A stretch of 64,000 nt of DNA, taken from contig JAHHHQ010000057.1 of assembly GCA_019359285.1 (NCBI GenBank), positions 1 through 64,000 on the forward strand. Reading direction: 5' to 3'. Of the stretch, positions 42,991-51,431 are shown piece after piece. Position numbers and translations under genes: made by a program. Source of the stretch: Nodosilinea sp. WJT8-NPBG4 (GTDB lineage: Bacteria; Cyanobacteriota; Cyanobacteriia; Phormidesmidales; Phormidesmidaceae). Numbering within the stretch: position 1 is the stretch's first letter; the number at the start of each line of letters is the position of its first letter. The notes under the pieces are model-generated. The model saw only the letters and a list, made by a program, of their open reading frames with translations. It made no database searches and had not been told where the DNA came from.

Positions 42991-43919
42991 GATGGTAGCT
43001 CAACCGATTCAGAAACGAGTTCGAGGGTCATGCCCTCGCGAGCCAGGCTGGCTTGGGCAAAGCTGGCCTGCACCTGACGCTCCAGCTGATCGAGCTGATC
43101 GTCGCTGTGGCACGGGTTGTGGTGAAACAGCACCAGGCGCTTAACCTGGCTCGCCTGGGCCACCTCAATGCCCAGGTGCCAGGGAACTAAGCCAGCACCA
43201 TTGGGCTCTGAGTAGGCCGCATCGGCATAGGTGCCATCAAAAATTAGGACGTCGGCCCCACTGGCCAACATCAGGAGATTGGGATCAACGCTCGTTTGGG
43301 TAGGGTCAGTATCAGTGGCATAGACCAGCACGCGATCGCCCCAGCTGACCCGGTAGCCCAAAGCGCTGGTGTGGCGGTTCAGGCTCCAGGGTTCTACTAA
43401 GACATCGCCCAGGGCGATCGCATCTCCCGCTGCAATGTTATGAAAGGTCATCGCGGCGGCCATCGTTTGCAGCGGCTTAAAAAAGTTGGGCCGCAGCATT
43501 TGTTCCGTGAGGCGCTGCTTGATGGAGGCCCCGTTAAGGGCCTGGGCGCCGTAGATATCAAGCTGAGTCGCCGGAGCGAAAGCCGGAGCAAAGAAAGGAA
43601 AGCCCTGAATGCGATCCCATTGGGTATGGGTAAAGAAGAGGTGGGCAGCCACGGGCTGCTCCTGGGCCATGAGGTGGCGACCCAGCACCCGCAGGCCGGT
43701 GCCACCGTCGAAAATCAGCTGTTGACCACCCACCTGCACTTCAACGCAAGCCGTGTTGCCGCCGTAGCGCACCGTGTCTGCCCCCGGTGCAGGAATGTTG
43801 CCGCGCACTCCCCAAAAGTTCAGCCTAAAGGCTTGTGCTAGGGCAGCGGTTCCAGCCTGGGCCAGGTTCCCAGGCTGAGCAGTAAATAGGGCATCGGAAG
43901 GGCTAGCGATGTTGGCCAT
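42987..43919 (-). CDS. MBL-fold hydrolase-like protein with altered metal ligands
   Basis: A 310-residue metallo-beta-lactamase-fold protein. FWGVRGNIPAPG and VRYGGNTACVEV at the N-terminus and LIFDGGTGLR match the cyclic-nucleotide/CpsB-like group. The key HxHxDH motif reads HTQWDR (98-103), so the second and fourth ligand positions are Gln and Arg. Later positions RHTSALGYR, TDTDP and FHHNP keep His/Asp residues. Metal content and activity are therefore doubtful. It overlaps the SH3 gene tail-to-tail by 4 nt. Confidence 0.82.
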   Translation of the reverse strand: MANIASPSDALFTAQPGNLAQAGTAALAQAFRLNFWGVRGNIPAPGADTVRYGGNTACVEVQVGGQQLIFDGGTGLRVLGRHLMAQEQPVAAHLFFTHTQWDRIQGFPFFAPAFAPATQLDIYGAQALNGASIKQRLTEQMLRPNFFKPLQTMAAAMTFHNIAAGDAIALGDVLVEPWSLNRHTSALGYRVSWGDRVLVYATDTDPTQTSVDPNLLMLASGADVLIFDGTYADAAYSEPNGAGLVPWHLGIEVAQASQVKRLVLFHHNPCHSDDQLDQLERQVQASFAQASLAREGMTLELVSESVELPS

Positions 43920-44163
43920 GCAAATTCAACGTTTCACCAAGTTTAGACGGCGATTCATTGCTGTGCACCCCAACAACCAAACTTGGAGGGTGGTTTATTG
44001 TCACGCCTGTAGAGGATCCATTGTGAGAGCTTCAATAGTCTACTCTCCAGCTCGAATCTAGTATTTCCCCAAAAATTTCTTTGACGGCCTACCCTGAGGT
44101 AAAGTTTCAGCCATTTGACCGACCTGGATTCTGGCTAGTAGGGCTTCGCCCGTTCGTTAGGCA

Positions 44164-44793
44164 CTACGACATCAAATCGGGGGGATCGGGTAAATCGGCG
44201 GCACCAGGGTCACCGTCGCAAATATGGTACGCAGTGCGCAGCCGTTCTAGGGCGCGCTGACCGCGCTTACGCAACGACGCTAGGGATACCCACTCTTCGC
44301 CAGCTGTCACCAGCTTTGTCTGCACCTGAGGCCAGGTCAGGCCTTCAACCACTTTCCACTGAATCAGATTGCGATCACCAGGTGATAGAGCAGCGAGGGC
44401 TTGCAGCACCGAGGCAATGGCATTGGCAATCGTCTCGTCATCAACTGCCGCCGGACCGCCGTCAGCGGCCTCTTGCTCCATCAGTTCATCAAAGGCCACT
44501 GCTAGATAGCGCTGGCGATCGCGCTTGCACTCGCGAATGATGTTGTAAGCCGTGCGACGCATCCACGCCTTGGGCTGACGAATGTGCTCCTGGTTTTGCT
44601 GAGTATATCGAACGCCGCGCAGGTATGCTTCGACGAAAATGTCGATTTCGGTAATGTGAGCTTGCAGCCCAAACTGCTGAATGGTGCGCTTGATAAAGGC
44701 TAGTAGCGATCGAGCATGGGGGTTGTTGGGTTTGAGCAGAAGCTGCACATCATGGTTAAACTGCTGCGTTTCTGACGGAGGGTGAGACGGCAT
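44164..44793 (-). CDS. RNA polymerase sigma-70 family (ECF-like) factor
   Basis: A 209-residue protein. Region 2-like sequence lies at about 40-95 (DIFVEAYLRGVRY...KAWMRRTAYNIIRECKR), including the helix that contacts the -10 box. After an acidic linker, region 4-like sequence (about 130-190, LAALSPGDRNLIQWKVVEGLTWPQV...SLRKRGQRALERLRTAY) has a helix-turn-helix. This is the ECF two-domain layout. No anti-sigma gene is adjacent. An alternative reading is a divergent cyanobacterial sigma-like regulator. Confidence 0.8.
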   Translation of the reverse strand: MPSHPPSETQQFNHDVQLLLKPNNPHARSLLAFIKRTIQQFGLQAHITEIDIFVEAYLRGVRYTQQNQEHIRQPKAWMRRTAYNIIRECKRDRQRYLAVAFDELMEQEAADGGPAAVDDETIANAIASVLQALAALSPGDRNLIQWKVVEGLTWPQVQTKLVTAGEEWVSLASLRKRGQRALERLRTAYHICDGDPGAADLPDPPDLMS

Positions 44794-45350
44794 GACTCTG
44801 GGTAGATGACCAGCGGTTAAGTTCTAATGTAGCGGCATCAAGTTTTCATAAAGCGTGAAGTTTCCCGACGAAGACTTGTGGTTCTCCAAAGACGACTGTG
44901 AGACCCTAGTTACAAAGTCGACCGCCAACCCTTCCAACTAGCCGTTCAAACCTGTCTGTCTAAGCCCTCTAAGCCGTTTTTTTAGCGGTATAAAACCGCA
45001 AACAAGTCCTTACCGCAAATAGTAAATCTACTAGGCCACTACCCATTGTCAGGTCCTGATGACATGGATGCCGCACGGCTCACAACGGCGCTGCCCAGCG
45101 GGGACAAAAATAGGGCTTGACGATGGTTAGTATGCGATCGTCAACAGGGCATCACCGAGGGGGTTTAATCGCGTAAACCATGCCCCATAGGCCTCGGCAT
45201 CAGTCAACCGTTGCGACCTCTGTAATCCCGCGGACATTTTGGAGAAACAGCCGCTTAGTGTAGTCCTGTAGTGTGGGGCAAACGCAGGGCAGAGCGGCCC
45301 ACCCTCTGCGACAATGGGCAGTACTTCTGTCATCGCGATTTGGCTGCCCC
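44794..45350. other. Intergenic region sigma-like factor / crr6
   Basis: About 560 nt between divergent genes. Contains a small GCGGT/ACCGC hairpin (44985-44999) and a 68-codon minus-strand frame (45127-45333) with no recognisable features. No RNA gene seen. Confidence 0.45.
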
Positions 45351-45827
45351 ATGGCTCATACCATTACCCTGCACGAATCTCACCTGCAAAACCTTGATCT
45401 AACCCCGGCCCAGGAGGTGATCGAGCCACTGCTGGCGGAAAGTAAGGTACTCAACAGCGAGCTTGGACTGCGGTTTGTCGTCGATATCAGCCGCGACCCC
45501 ACTGACCCTCGCGAGTTGTCGGAGCTGCCGGAGGTCAGGCTGTGGTTTATTCGCTTAGATACCTACTACCCCTGGTTACCCCTAGTTTTAGACTGGGAGG
45601 CAGGCGAGCTAGGACGTTACGCCGCAATGCTGGTGCCCCACCAGTTCAGCCCTACCGAGGGCATTCGCTACAACCCGGAGGGGCTAGAAATTTTTATGAT
45701 GGCGAAGATTTTTGTCATCGCGGCCTGGCTCAAGGGGCAGGGCATCACCCAATACACCCGTCTGAAGTTTATGACCCAAATGCTGGGCTATGAAATTGAT
45801 GACGGGTTGTTTGAGCTGCTGGCTTGA
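45351..45827 (+). CDS. crr6: CRR6-like NdhI maturation factor
   Basis: A 158-residue protein from the ATG at 45351 (MAHTITLHESHLQNLDL). The conserved blocks DPRELSEIPEVRLWFIRLDxYYPWLP (here ELPEVRLWFIRL) and GRYAAMLVPHQFSPTEGIRYNPEGLEIF are diagnostic of chlororespiratory reduction 6. In plants CRR6 is needed to assemble the NdhI subunit of the photosynthetic NDH-1 complex; cyanobacterial homologues do the same. Soluble, cytoplasmic. No ndh gene is adjacent. A degenerate heptamer repeat follows the stop. Confidence 0.92.
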   Translation: MAHTITLHESHLQNLDLTPAQEVIEPLLAESKVLNSELGLRFVVDISRDPTDPRELSELPEVRLWFIRLDTYYPWLPLVLDWEAGELGRYAAMLVPHQFSPTEGIRYNPEGLEIFMMAKIFVIAAWLKGQGITQYTRLKFMTQMLGYEIDDGLFELLA

Positions 45828-45840
45828 GGGAAAAGGGGGA

Positions 45841-45910
45841 AAGGTTTCGGATGCAAGGTTCAAGGCATGAAGTACAGCCCTACACCTTGCACCCTGCACC
45901 TTAAACCCTG
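45841..45910. repeat. Degenerate heptamer inverted repeat (locus B)
   Basis: Left arm with GGTTTCGGATGCAAGGTTCAAGG-like heptads, right arm CACCTTG CACCCTG CACCTTA AACCCTG. Same design as 29491-29564 and 62888-62955. It separates convergent crr6 and the EcsC-like gene. Confidence 0.7.
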
Positions 45911-45912
45911 TC

Positions 45913-46644
45913 TTACACCAAGATCTCTGTAGGAGCCGATCGCTTGGTTTCGTAGTAGCGGCAGGCAAAGTAGCCAACGCTGTAGATCAGCGACGCATCG
46001 GAAGCAATGCCCAATACCGCGCCGAGGCCAGGAATTAGCTCGGCTATACTCAACCCCGATTTGACCATGCCAGCGGTGGTGGAGGACAGCAGCCAGATAG
46101 CCAGCACCTCGCCGCGGCGATCGTGGTCGGTGGGCGAGTAGCCGTAGATAGTGGCGATGCGATAGATCATGTTGGCCTGAAGGGCGGCGATCGCACCAAT
46201 ATCCACTAGGGTCAGCGCCAGGGCCACTGGGGGGGCAAAGTTAGTAGCTAGACCAATGCCGGCTGCTTTAAGGGCGGTTTCGGCCATGACCCGCTGGGCC
46301 AGGGCGCGCTTGCTCTCTTGGGGATATTGCTGTCGGAGCTCGGCAACCTGCGATCGCACCGCTTCTACATTCACCTGACCCAGGGCGGCCAACAGCCACC
46401 GCATGCCCGGTAGAGCAGTGGCAAAGTGAATAAATGGCGAATCGGCAATGGGGCCAACGACGCTACCCACCGTAGCGGTTATCGGTTCAAAAAAGGGCTG
46501 AAACCTTTCTACCACTGCATTACCGGTGCTGGCAGTGGCATTGTCGAGCACAGTCACAACCGCCTGCATGACCTGGGTAACCGCCTGAAAGGTGTCGCGG
46601 GCTTGATCGCTAGGCTCAGGACTAGGGGGCGGGGTTGTGGTCAT
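45913..46644 (-). CDS. EcsC-like helical membrane-associated protein
   Basis: 243 residues from the ATG at 46644, which has a GAGG 8 nt upstream; the longer frame to 46713 lacks one. A Pro/Ser-rich start is followed by long helices. The region ALKAAGIGLATNFAPPVALALTLVDIGAIAALQANMIYRIATIYGY (about residues 140-185) resembles the EcsC family core, where a Gly/Ala-rich hydrophobic helix precedes 'RxIxxIAxxYG'. EcsC function is unclear. Convergent with crr6. Confidence 0.55.
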   Translation of the reverse strand: MTTTPPPSPEPSDQARDTFQAVTQVMQAVVTVLDNATASTGNAVVERFQPFFEPITATVGSVVGPIADSPFIHFATALPGMRWLLAALGQVNVEAVRSQVAELRQQYPQESKRALAQRVMAETALKAAGIGLATNFAPPVALALTLVDIGAIAALQANMIYRIATIYGYSPTDHDRRGEVLAIWLLSSTTAGMVKSGLSIAELIPGLGAVLGIASDASLIYSVGYFACRYYETKRSAPTEILV

Positions 46645-46725
46645 GGGGTTAGCCTCTGCATCGCATGGGGTTCTATTCCACTCATAACTAATTATCGGTG
46701 ACCTGGCATCCATCCCCAGGTGAGG

Positions 46726-47565
46726 TCAGCGGGTGATCAAAAGCTCGCTGATTTTGCCCCGGCGCCCAGCACGGGAGTTAATTGCCCGCGCCGCCAGAAT
46801 CGGGTGCATCGTAAACCCCTGGTAGAGCTCACGGATAAATTCGCAGTCAGAGTTCGACAGCATGACCCGCTGCCCCTGGCTGATCAAGGTCCGAAACACC
46901 GCTGCCAGACGCTCTTGGTCAGCTCCGGTAAAGCCGTAGCGGCTGTAACCCGTAAAGCTGCTGGTGGAGCTAAGCGGGTGGTAGGGCGGGTCAAAGTAGA
47001 CGAAGTCGCCCGAGGAAATCGATCGCTCTAGCAGCATTTCAAACGAAAAGGTGTGAATCTCAGCGGTTTGCAACGCCGCCGAGGCCGCCCGCAGCAGCGA
47101 TGGATCGCAAATGGTGGGGTTTTTGTAGTTTCCCACTGGCACGTTGAAATGACCCTGGGAATTTTCGCGATAGAGGCCGTTGTAGCAAGTTTTGTTGAGG
47201 TAGATCAGGCGGGCGGCGCGCTCCACGGGCGATCGCAAATTTTGCCGCTGGCGCACCTGGTAGTAGTAGTCGGGGTTGTGGCGGCGCTGGTGATCCCACA
47301 GATGACGAATTAGCGTTTCGACCCGGTCGCGCACACAGCAGTAAACGTTGACCAGCTCGGGGTTAATATCCCCCAGCACCGCCCGCCTCGCCCGCCCCAC
47401 CAGGTGAAAGAACATCGCCCCACCGCCCAAAAACGGCTCGTAGTAGGTATCGATGGTTGTGGGCAAAAACGGCTCGTACTGACTAAGCAGACGACCTTTG
47501 CCACCCGCCCATTTGAGAAAAGGGCGAGCCTGTAGCGTCGGGGGTGCAGAGAGGGCAACTGTCAC
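46726..47565 (-). CDS. Dam-type (D12 class) DNA adenine N6-methyltransferase
   Basis: About 279 residues from a GTG at 47565 with an AGG 7 nt upstream; the frame extends to a TTG at 47637, but those residues look non-conserved. SAM-binding FLKWAGGKGRLL, YYEPFLGGGAMFFHL and LGDINPELVN, and catalytic DPPY in FVYFDPPYHPL identify the D12 (alpha) class, closest in pattern to GATC-specific Dam and cyanobacterial DmtA. No restriction endonuclease gene is adjacent, so it is a solitary methylase. GATC lies inside every HIP1 octamer. Confidence 0.92.
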   Translation of the reverse strand: MTVALSAPPTLQARPFLKWAGGKGRLLSQYEPFLPTTIDTYYEPFLGGGAMFFHLVGRARRAVLGDINPELVNVYCCVRDRVETLIRHLWDHQRRHNPDYYYQVRQRQNLRSPVERAARLIYLNKTCYNGLYRENSQGHFNVPVGNYKNPTICDPSLLRAASAALQTAEIHTFSFEMLLERSISSGDFVYFDPPYHPLSSTSSFTGYSRYGFTGADQERLAAVFRTLISQGQRVMLSNSDCEFIRELYQGFTMHPILAARAINSRAGRRGKISELLITR

Positions 47566-47733
47566 AGAATCGCCTAAGATCAAATGTACTTGTTTAAAGA
47601 ATGTCCCAACTATAGCAAAGCTCAGCCGGAGCAACACTCTTTTGTCGTGGGTTAGGATGTAAAACGAGTTAAATTCAGAGTCAGTGCGCTAGGCTTTGCG
47701 CGCATTGGTCCCTAGAGCCCCCAGTCTGCCGCT

Positions 47734-47931
47734 ATGAAAGATTTTTTTGACAACATCTCTCGCTATCCGCGCTACTTTATTTCCTTCACCCTGGGCGTAT
47801 TTTTTAATGCTGCCCAGCCCCTAGTGCCGCTGCTGAAGCAACCCGCCACGGCGATCGCGCTAATTGGTGCCATGGTGGCTGGCTTTTTGTTTCTCAGCTT
47901 TACCCTGCGGGCAATGCTGGGCCTAGGTTAA
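47734..47931 (+). CDS. ycf33: Ycf33-like small membrane protein (DUF751)
   Basis: A 65-residue protein with two transmembrane helices (about 10-28 and 40-60). FFDNISRYPRYFISFTLGVFFN and the final LRAMLGLG match Ycf33/DUF751 proteins encoded in red-algal plastids and cyanobacteria. Function unknown, though proposed to be related to cyclic electron flow. It lies 24 nt before rbfA and is probably co-transcribed with it. Confidence 0.88.
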   Translation: MKDFFDNISRYPRYFISFTLGVFFNAAQPLVPLLKQPATAIALIGAMVAGFLFLSFTLRAMLGLG

Positions 47932-47955
47932 TGCCATTACCAGGAGTACAGACCG

Positions 47956-48408
47956 ATGCCAAATAATCGTCGCGTTGAGCGGGTGGCTTCTCTCATCAAA
48001 CGAGAAATTAGCCAGATGATGATGCTCGACATCAAAGATGACCGCGTGGGGGCTGGCATGGTCAGCGTTACCGATGTCGATGTGTCGGGCGACCTGCAAC
48101 ACGCCAAGGTGTTTGTCAGCATCTATGGCACCCCCGAAGCCAAAGCCGAAACCATGGAGGGCCTCCACGCCGCCACCGGCTTTGTGCGCAGCGAGCTGGG
48201 CCAGCGGTTGCGACTGCGACGCACCCCCGAAATTATCTTTAAAGAAGACGTGGGTATGGAGCGCGGCACCAATGTGTTGAACCTAATCAACCAGCTCAGC
48301 CAAGAGCGAGCCGCAAAGGGCCTGACCGACGAGTTTTTTGAGGATGACGCGGGCACCCCTGAGGCCGCTACCCTCGACGAACCCATCCCCGGAGATGAGG
48401 AAGAGTGA
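47956..48408 (+). CDS. rbfA: 30S ribosome-binding factor RbfA
   Basis: A 150-residue KH-like protein. RRVERVASLIKREISQMM at the N-terminus and the core VSVTDVDVSGDLQHAKVFVSIYG, then RTPEIIFKEDVGMERGTNVLNLINQL, match RbfA. It assists late 30S assembly and processing of the 16S rRNA 5' end, and is needed in the cold. The acidic C-terminal tail is longer than in E. coli. Its TGA overlaps the GH3 gene start (GTGA). Confidence 0.96.
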   Translation: MPNNRRVERVASLIKREISQMMMLDIKDDRVGAGMVSVTDVDVSGDLQHAKVFVSIYGTPEAKAETMEGLHAATGFVRSELGQRLRLRRTPEIIFKEDVGMERGTNVLNLINQLSQERAAKGLTDEFFEDDAGTPEAATLDEPIPGDEEE

Positions 48409-50111
48409 ACCGGGCGACAGTCAACGACTGGCCCTCTGGTGTAAACACCTCGGCCCGGCTGCCTGCCGCTGAAAGTTTATCCCTGACCCAACAAGTGGCC
48501 CAAATGGTGGTGGTGCGCGCCTCGGGTCACCTGTTTGATCACGAAATTCGCTACCCCGCTTGGGAAGCTGACAACGCCGCCCTCACCCGCTACGTCGAAG
48601 AACTGGGCGTGGGCGGAGTAATTTTGCTCGGGGGCAGCGCCGCCGAAGTGGGACTCAAAACCCAGGCGCTTCAGACCCAGGCCCGGATTCCGCTGCTGAT
48701 TGCCGCCGATGTGGAAGAGGGAGTCGGTCAGCGATTTAGCGGCGCCACTTGGTTTCCGCCGCCGATGGCGCTGTCGGCCGTAGCCGATCGCAACCCCACC
48801 GCCGCCTTGGCCTACGCCGAGGCTTTTGGGGCTGCCACCTCTGCCGAAGCACTGGCGATCGGCCTCAACTGGGTGCTGGCTCCGGTAGTGGATATCAACA
48901 ATAATCCTGCCAACCCGGTAATTAACGTGCGGGCCTTTGGCGATGGGCTAGAGCGAGTTAGCGCCCTGACCCAGGCGTTTATTCGTGGAGCACAGACCCA
49001 GCCGGTGCTCACCGCCGCCAAGCATTTCCCTGGTCACGGCGACACTGCCACCGACTCCCACCTCGATTTGCCGGTGCTGCCCCACAGCCTCGATCGCTTC
49101 AGAGATCTGGAGCTGGCACCGTTTCGAGCTGCGATCGCCGCTGGGGTAGACAGCATCATGACGGCGCATCTCCAAATTCCTGCCTTAGATGCCCGCCTGC
49201 CCGCCACACTTTCGCCCGCCACACTCACTGGGCTGCTGCGCCAAGAGATGGGTTTTGACGGGCTGATTGTGACCGATGCCTTGATTATGGGAGCGATCGC
49301 CAACACCTACGGCCCCTATGAAGCGGCAGTGTTAGCGGTGGAAGCCGGCGCCGATGTGCTGCTCATGCCTGGCGATCCGGAAGGAGTAATTGCTGCGGTA
49401 GTAGAAGCCGTGAACGTGGGGCGCATCGACCCAGCGCGCATCACAGCCAGTGTGGAACGCCTCTGGCGGGCTAAACAAAAGGTAGCCCCTGCCCTGCTGC
49501 CCGACGGGGCTGGTCATGCTTGGGAACACCTGCCGCCACCCCCGGTGAATTTGGCAGCCGTGGCCCAGCCCGCGACGCGTCAGCTCGCCGCCGATATACT
49601 CGCCGCATCGATGACGGTGCAAGGCCAGGTGGCTCCCAGCACCGCTGCCACCCCCGGCCACAACATTGTGATTGTCGATGATTTGGTTGGCTGTCGCTTT
49701 CTAGAGCGCACGGCAGCGGCCCTCACCTGGCCCCAAGGCCATCATTACCACCTCAAGCTGGTCGATACTCAGGGTTGCCAGCACTGGCCTTGGGGCGAGG
49801 GAGAATTCTCGGCTGAGCAGAGCCTGCGACCTAGCCTGGTGCAGATTTTTGTGCGGGGCAATCCCTTTCGCGGCTCCGCCCAACTCCTACAGCTGGCGAC
49901 CACCTGGCTGAAGACCCTGCGATTGGCCCAACTGCTGCGCGGAGTCGTGATCTATGGCAGCCCCTACGCTTTAGAACAGCTGCGACCCTACCTCGCTCAA
50001 ATCCCCCACGGGTTTACCTATGGGCAAATGCCCCTGGCCCAGAGCCTGATTTTGCCTATCCTGCTGCCGGAACCGTTGGCAACTCCTGTCAGTCGAGAGT
50101 TCACCGATTAG
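48405..50111 (+). CDS. Glycoside hydrolase family 3 (beta-N-acetylhexosaminidase-like)
   Basis: A 568-residue GH3 protein starting at GTG 48405, overlapping the rbfA stop by 4 nt. The catalytic TIM barrel holds DVEEGVGQRF, the NagZ-type loop KHFPGHGDTATDSH (about residues 205-218) with the His/Asp pair, and the nucleophile Asp in GFDGLIVTDAL (about 290-300). A C-terminal alpha/beta sandwich-like domain (about 390-560) extends beyond classical NagZ. It probably trims N-acetylglucosamine from muropeptides or other glycans. No signal peptide is seen, so it is likely cytoplasmic. Confidence 0.9.
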   Translation: MNRATVNDWPSGVNTSARLPAAESLSLTQQVAQMVVVRASGHLFDHEIRYPAWEADNAALTRYVEELGVGGVILLGGSAAEVGLKTQALQTQARIPLLIAADVEEGVGQRFSGATWFPPPMALSAVADRNPTAALAYAEAFGAATSAEALAIGLNWVLAPVVDINNNPANPVINVRAFGDGLERVSALTQAFIRGAQTQPVLTAAKHFPGHGDTATDSHLDLPVLPHSLDRFRDLELAPFRAAIAAGVDSIMTAHLQIPALDARLPATLSPATLTGLLRQEMGFDGLIVTDALIMGAIANTYGPYEAAVLAVEAGADVLLMPGDPEGVIAAVVEAVNVGRIDPARITASVERLWRAKQKVAPALLPDGAGHAWEHLPPPPVNLAAVAQPATRQLAADILAASMTVQGQVAPSTAATPGHNIVIVDDLVGCRFLERTAAALTWPQGHHYHLKLVDTQGCQHWPWGEGEFSAEQSLRPSLVQIFVRGNPFRGSAQLLQLATTWLKTLRLAQLLRGVVIYGSPYALEQLRPYLAQIPHGFTYGQMPLAQSLILPILLPEPLATPVSREFTD

Positions 50112-50315
50112 GTCAGTTGAGTCAGCCACTTCCGTCTAGAAAACTGGTCGCTTTGTCATAGCAGCAGCTCCGGGGTAGCTAGCTGCCAGCAGTCGCCACA
50201 CATGAGTAAACGTAACGGCTTATACCAGATTTTTTATACTTTTGTTGCTCTGTATTGAGGAAAGTTGGGTGATTACACGATGCTGAATGTATCGCTTGCC
50301 ACCTTTTGGTAAAGT

Positions 50316-50762
50316 ATGTTCTCTGAGCTATCCCTAGCACCTCGCTATTGCCTTGATGACGAATCACCCTGGCTCAGAGGCATTGACCCACTGCGCCGCT
50401 ACTGGATCTGTGTTAACGGCGACCCACGATCGCTACGGATGATGTCAGGGTTAGCCACCCGCACCGAAGAGGCCTTCAAGCAGGCGATTCACAGCTTTAG
50501 AAGCCTGGCTATTGGCCAAGAACTAACTCTGCCTGCCGGGATGAGCGATCGCCTCACAATCTACTGTGTTGCCCAGAACTGCTATGCGATCGCCGACTGT
50601 TCGACCGGGGCCGAGGTGTGGCACCTGTTCGATACTGAATCTCTAGAATCGCTGCTACTGACGGCCCACCCCGACTGGCAATGTGCGCCTGAGCATTTGA
50701 ATCTAGGGCGATCGCTGCTCACCGCCGCCTGGGGTCAGCCATCGGTGCCTAGAGCCGCATAG
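50316..50762 (+). CDS. Conserved hypothetical protein
   Basis: A 148-residue soluble protein with WICVNGDPRSLRMMSGL near residues 30-46 and several aromatic residues (YCVAQNCYAIADCS). I do not recognise its family. There is no signal peptide or membrane helix. Codon use is like that of its neighbours. 204 nt of unassigned DNA precede it. It is convergent with the NTF2-like gene. Confidence 0.6.
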   Translation: MFSELSLAPRYCLDDESPWLRGIDPLRRYWICVNGDPRSLRMMSGLATRTEEAFKQAIHSFRSLAIGQELTLPAGMSDRLTIYCVAQNCYAIADCSTGAEVWHLFDTESLESLLLTAHPDWQCAPEHLNLGRSLLTAAWGQPSVPRAA

Positions 50763-50772
50763 GGTACAGGTT

Positions 50773-51180
50773 CTAGCCGCGATCGAACTGCATTAGCTCT
50801 TGCAGCGACGCCATTAGCTTAATTTCAGCCGACTGAATGGTATCTGCCGCTGTCAGCACAAAGGTCCAGCGCACGGCCACAGTGAACAGCAGCGTCTTAA
50901 CTCGACCCCTGACCACTACACGTTGAGTGCCGTCGGCGTCCACCTCGGTCTCAACCTCGACCGGCGTGGCGCGCATAGACACGGCCTCGGCTTCTAGATA
51001 GGTGTAAATGGCCTCGGCCCCTACAATCGGTTCCTCGAAGGGAGCTACCAGAACGCCATCGGCTGCAAACAGAGCCGCTACCGCGCGGTAGTCTTCAGCG
51101 TTAAAGCCGGCAAAGTAGCCGTCGACGGCAGAGAAAACCGTCCTCAGGTTTGTGGGTGCTTCAGCAATGCGAGTGGCCAT
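50773..51180 (-). CDS. SgcJ/EcaC-type NTF2-like (SnoaL) protein
   Basis: 135 residues from the ATG at 51180, which has GGAGG 6 nt upstream; the longer frame to 51303 is not conserved. The pattern VFSAVDGYFAGFNAEDYRAVAALFAADGVLVAPFEEPIVGAEAIYTYL is typical of SgcJ/EcaC/SnoaL-like proteins with a cone-shaped NTF2 fold. Such proteins bind or isomerise small hydrophobic compounds; in cyanobacteria related domains occur in orange carotenoid protein C-termini. No specific substrate can be named. Confidence 0.8.
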   Translation of the reverse strand: MATRIAEAPTNLRTVFSAVDGYFAGFNAEDYRAVAALFAADGVLVAPFEEPIVGAEAIYTYLEAEAVSMRATPVEVETEVDADGTQRVVVRGRVKTLLFTVAVRWTFVLTAADTIQSAEIKLMASLQELMQFDRG

Positions 51181-51431
51181 GGTCATCCTCCGGCGATGAA
51201 TGGTTTTACAATACGGGGCTAAGTTTGGTAGGGCGTCTATCTCTTGACAGAGCAAATCAACATTGGGTTCTCTGGAGGCGCTTTGCGATCGCCCGGTTGC
51301 CATTTTGGGACCATTTTGGGAAAAGAAATTGGCTGGCGTTTCAGAGGGAGCGATCGCCCGTAAACGGACGTTCTAGGAGAAAATAGGGGGGCCTAATTCG
51401 CCGATTTGTCCTTTACCCCTAGAGCTAAGCC

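Noticed and set aside
45127..45333. 68-codon minus-strand frame upstream of crr6
   Set aside because: No family pattern or ribosome binding site.
51301..51322. Direct repeat CATTTTGGGA upstream of trpD as a regulatory site
   Set aside because: Only two short copies, with no palindrome and no link to a promoter; no leader peptide was found there.
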